Source: Acidobacteriota bacterium
GTDB taxonomy: Bacteria; Acidobacteriota; Terriglobia; Terriglobales; Acidobacteriaceae
DNA: 8,037 nucleotides
Direction: 5' to 3'
Assembly (NCBI GenBank): GCA_003225615.1
Contig: QIAS01000225.1
Coordinates: 1 to 8,037 of the forward strand
Below are positions 6,611 to 8,037 of this stretch, in pieces. The notes below the pieces were generated by a model, which was not told the DNA's origin, made no database searches, and saw nothing but the letters and a program-made list of their open reading frames with translations. The translations under genes were made by a program, and so were the position numbers. How positions within the stretch are numbered: position 1 is the stretch's first letter; every line of letters begins with the position of its first letter.

Positions 6611-7306
6611 TCAGTTGCCCGGTTCGAAGCGGTAGCCGACCCAAGGCTCAGTCTGGATATAGCGAGGCGAACTGGCGTCCGGCTCGATTTTCTTTCTCAA
6701 TTGCCCGACGAAAACGCGCAGGTACTCGGGCTGCTCCGTGCTGTTCGGTCCCCAGATGGCGGAGAGCAGTGCGCGATGGGTAATGACCTTGCCGCGGTGC
6801 CGGGCGAGATATGTTAGAAGATCGAATTCTTTCGGGGTAAGGTGAACTTCGCGGCCGTGGATTTTCACGGTGTGAGCGTCAAGATCAATGCGAAAGTCGC
6901 CGGCCTCTATGCTGCCGGCAGCGGGGCTTTCAGGAGTTGCAACACGCCGCAGATTCGCGCGCACACGGGCCAGTAGTTCATTCATGCCGAATGGCTTGGT
7001 GACATAATCGTCAGCGCCTGCATCCAGGGCCCGTACCTTGGTACGCTCCTCGCCCTTGACCGAGAGCACCACGATTGGCACCTGCGACTTGGCGCGGAGG
7101 CGGCGGCAAAGCTCCAGACCATCCATGTTGGGCATGGAGAGGTCGGTGATCACAAGATCCGCAGGCCAATCCTTCAGAATTTCCAGCGCGGTTTCTCCGT
7201 CGTTCGCGATGCGAATGTCGTAACCCTGCGAAGACAGGCTGGTGCGCAGAACGCGCGTGATCTGGGGCTCATCATCAACCACAAGAATTCGCCGGGGTTC
7301 GGTCAT
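6611..7306 (-). CDS. kdpE: KdpE, OmpR/PhoB-type response regulator of the kdp operon
   Basis: This is a cytoplasmic transcription activator of 231 residues, the usual length. The receiver domain (about 5-118) has acidic D11/D12, phosphoacceptor D55 in LVITDLSMPNMDG, switch Ser82 and Lys104 in TKPF. The winged-helix DNA-binding domain (about 132-228) carries LTPKEFDLLTYLARHRGKV and the VFVGQLRKKIE recognition-helix segment, ending GYRFEPGN. It starts 6 bases after the kdpD stop. The ribosome binding site is poor (GAGG 14 bases away), pointing to coupled translation. Position ahead of a phased KdpE-type site and the kdp genes makes kdpE the clear assignment over other OmpR-family members. No histidine kinase domain is encoded within the window, so the phosphodonor is unknown. 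Confidence 0.95.
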   Translation of the reverse strand: MTEPRRILVVDDEPQITRVLRTSLSSQGYDIRIANDGETALEILKDWPADLVITDLSMPNMDGLELCRRLRAKSQVPIVVLSVKGEERTKVRALDAGADDYVTKPFGMNELLARVRANLRRVATPESPAAGSIEAGDFRIDLDAHTVKIHGREVHLTPKEFDLLTYLARHRGKVITHRALLSAIWGPNSTEQPEYLRVFVGQLRKKIEPDASSPRYIQTEPWVGYRFEPGN

Positions 7307-7312
7307 GTCCGG

Positions 7313-8037
7313 CTATTTGGCCTCTTGGGTGACGATGTGCACGTCCACGGGCGGAGCGTCGCGGAGGAATTTGTGGATGGCGGAGATGTACAGGTACTTG
7401 CGCCATCCTTGACTGGCGGAGCGTCCGAATACAACCTGCGTAATGTGTTTTTCGCGCACGAACTCCGCCATGGCCTCCGCGACGCTGCGGCCTTGCACGC
7501 GCGCAACTGTGGCTCCAAGGTTTTCGGCGAAGCGAATGTTTTCGGAAAGGCTTTGACGGTCCTGAGGGGCGCTGTCGGTGCCAATGTCCACGTACACCAC
7601 GAAAAACTCGGCGTCGATGGCCTGTGACATGCGTGCGCCTCGGGCAATCAAATATTGTGCAGCCGGATTGGAACTGATGCCTACAGCAATCCGCTCGCGC
7701 ACGCCAAGATTGCGTTCCAGATGCTCCTTGGCGAGATAGGATTCCAGGGTCTTGTCCACCGCTTGGGCTACCTGCCGCAAGGCCAGCTCGCGAAGCGCGA
7801 TCAGGTTGCCGCGCCTGAAAAAATTTCCCAGCGCTCGTTCGGCGCGTTCCGCCGGATAAATATCGCCTCTGCGCATGCGGGTTTGCAGCGCTTCGGGCGT
7901 CAGATCCGCCATGACAATCTCGCCGGCACGCTGGATTACCCAATCCGGTACGGTTTCTCGCACCTGGACTCCGGTAATGCGTTGCACTAAGGGCGTCAGG
8001 CTTTCAATGTGCTGCACATTCATTGTGGATAGCACAT
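7313..8037 (-). CDS. kdpD: Short KdpD (KdpD sensor domain plus Usp domain, no kinase), 5' end outside window
   Basis: The visible 240 residues open with VLSTMNVQHIESL, the conserved KdpD segment after the Walker B site. They continue through ITGVQVRETVPDWV and PAERAERALGNFFRRGNLIALRELALR. A universal-stress-protein fold follows (about residues 115-237), with VFGRSASQGWRKYL near its end. The protein then stops (TAG, 7313-7315). E. coli KdpD is about 890 residues and goes on with four membrane helices, a GAF-like domain and the histidine kinase; none of these are encoded here. The missing start is probably about 125 codons upstream, giving a total near 365, like the short KdpD described in the cyanobacterium Anabaena. 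The Usp domain of full-length KdpD binds regulatory ligands (cyclic-di-AMP in some species), which could apply here. The GTG at 8035 is internal, not the start. Confidence 0.93.
   Translation of the reverse strand, partial: VLSTMNVQHIESLTPLVQRITGVQVRETVPDWVIQRAGEIVMADLTPEALQTRMRRGDIYPAERAERALGNFFRRGNLIALRELALRQVAQAVDKTLESYLAKEHLERNLGVRERIAVGISSNPAAQYLIARGARMSQAIDAEFFVVYVDIGTDSAPQDRQSLSENIRFAENLGATVARVQGRSVAEAMAEFVREKHITQVVFGRSASQGWRKYLYISAIHKFLRDAPPVDVHIVTQEAK

Overview
The window holds most of a potassium-uptake (Kdp) locus. Every gene lies on the minus strand, so transcription runs from the right edge to the left. Base composition is moderately GC-rich. An OmpL-like (BBP2-type) porin inside the kdp operon and a KdpD that ends after its Usp domain together suggest a Gram-negative soil-type bacterium. 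My best guess is Acidobacteriota; this rests on gene content and protein style only.

Layout in transcription order: a short KdpD (kdpD; 5' end outside the window) whose stop is 6 bases before kdpE; a 158-base gap (6453-6610) with four 11-bp-phased TTTA-type half-sites matching the known E. coli KdpE-site pattern, plus a possible 12-codon leader ORF; a BBP2-type outer-membrane porin; an uncatalogued 28-codon membrane ORF with a near-perfect ribosome binding site; then kdpF, kdpA, kdpB and kdpC. From the porin to kdpC the genes are separated by 10 bases or fewer, or overlap, and read as one operon. In this model KdpD (with an unlinked kinase) and KdpE sense potassium limitation. KdpE binds the phased site. 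The porin admits solute through the outer membrane, and KdpFABC pumps K+ across the inner membrane using ATP.

The left end is abnormal. kdpC matches its family up to the conserved GEPRVN segment (codon 176), then runs out of frame into the 3' part of a hypB gene (nickel-inserting GTPase). That hypB fragment starts exactly at the conserved LVCPSSFDLGE segment, lacks its P-loop half, and is followed 25 bases later by the start of a NiCoT-type nickel permease that leaves the window. Two unrelated loci (potassium and nickel/hydrogenase) are therefore joined within about 15 bases at 536-550. This is either a recent deletion or rearrangement, or an assembly chimera.

No tRNA, rRNA, CRISPR array, insertion sequence or convincing intrinsic terminator was seen.
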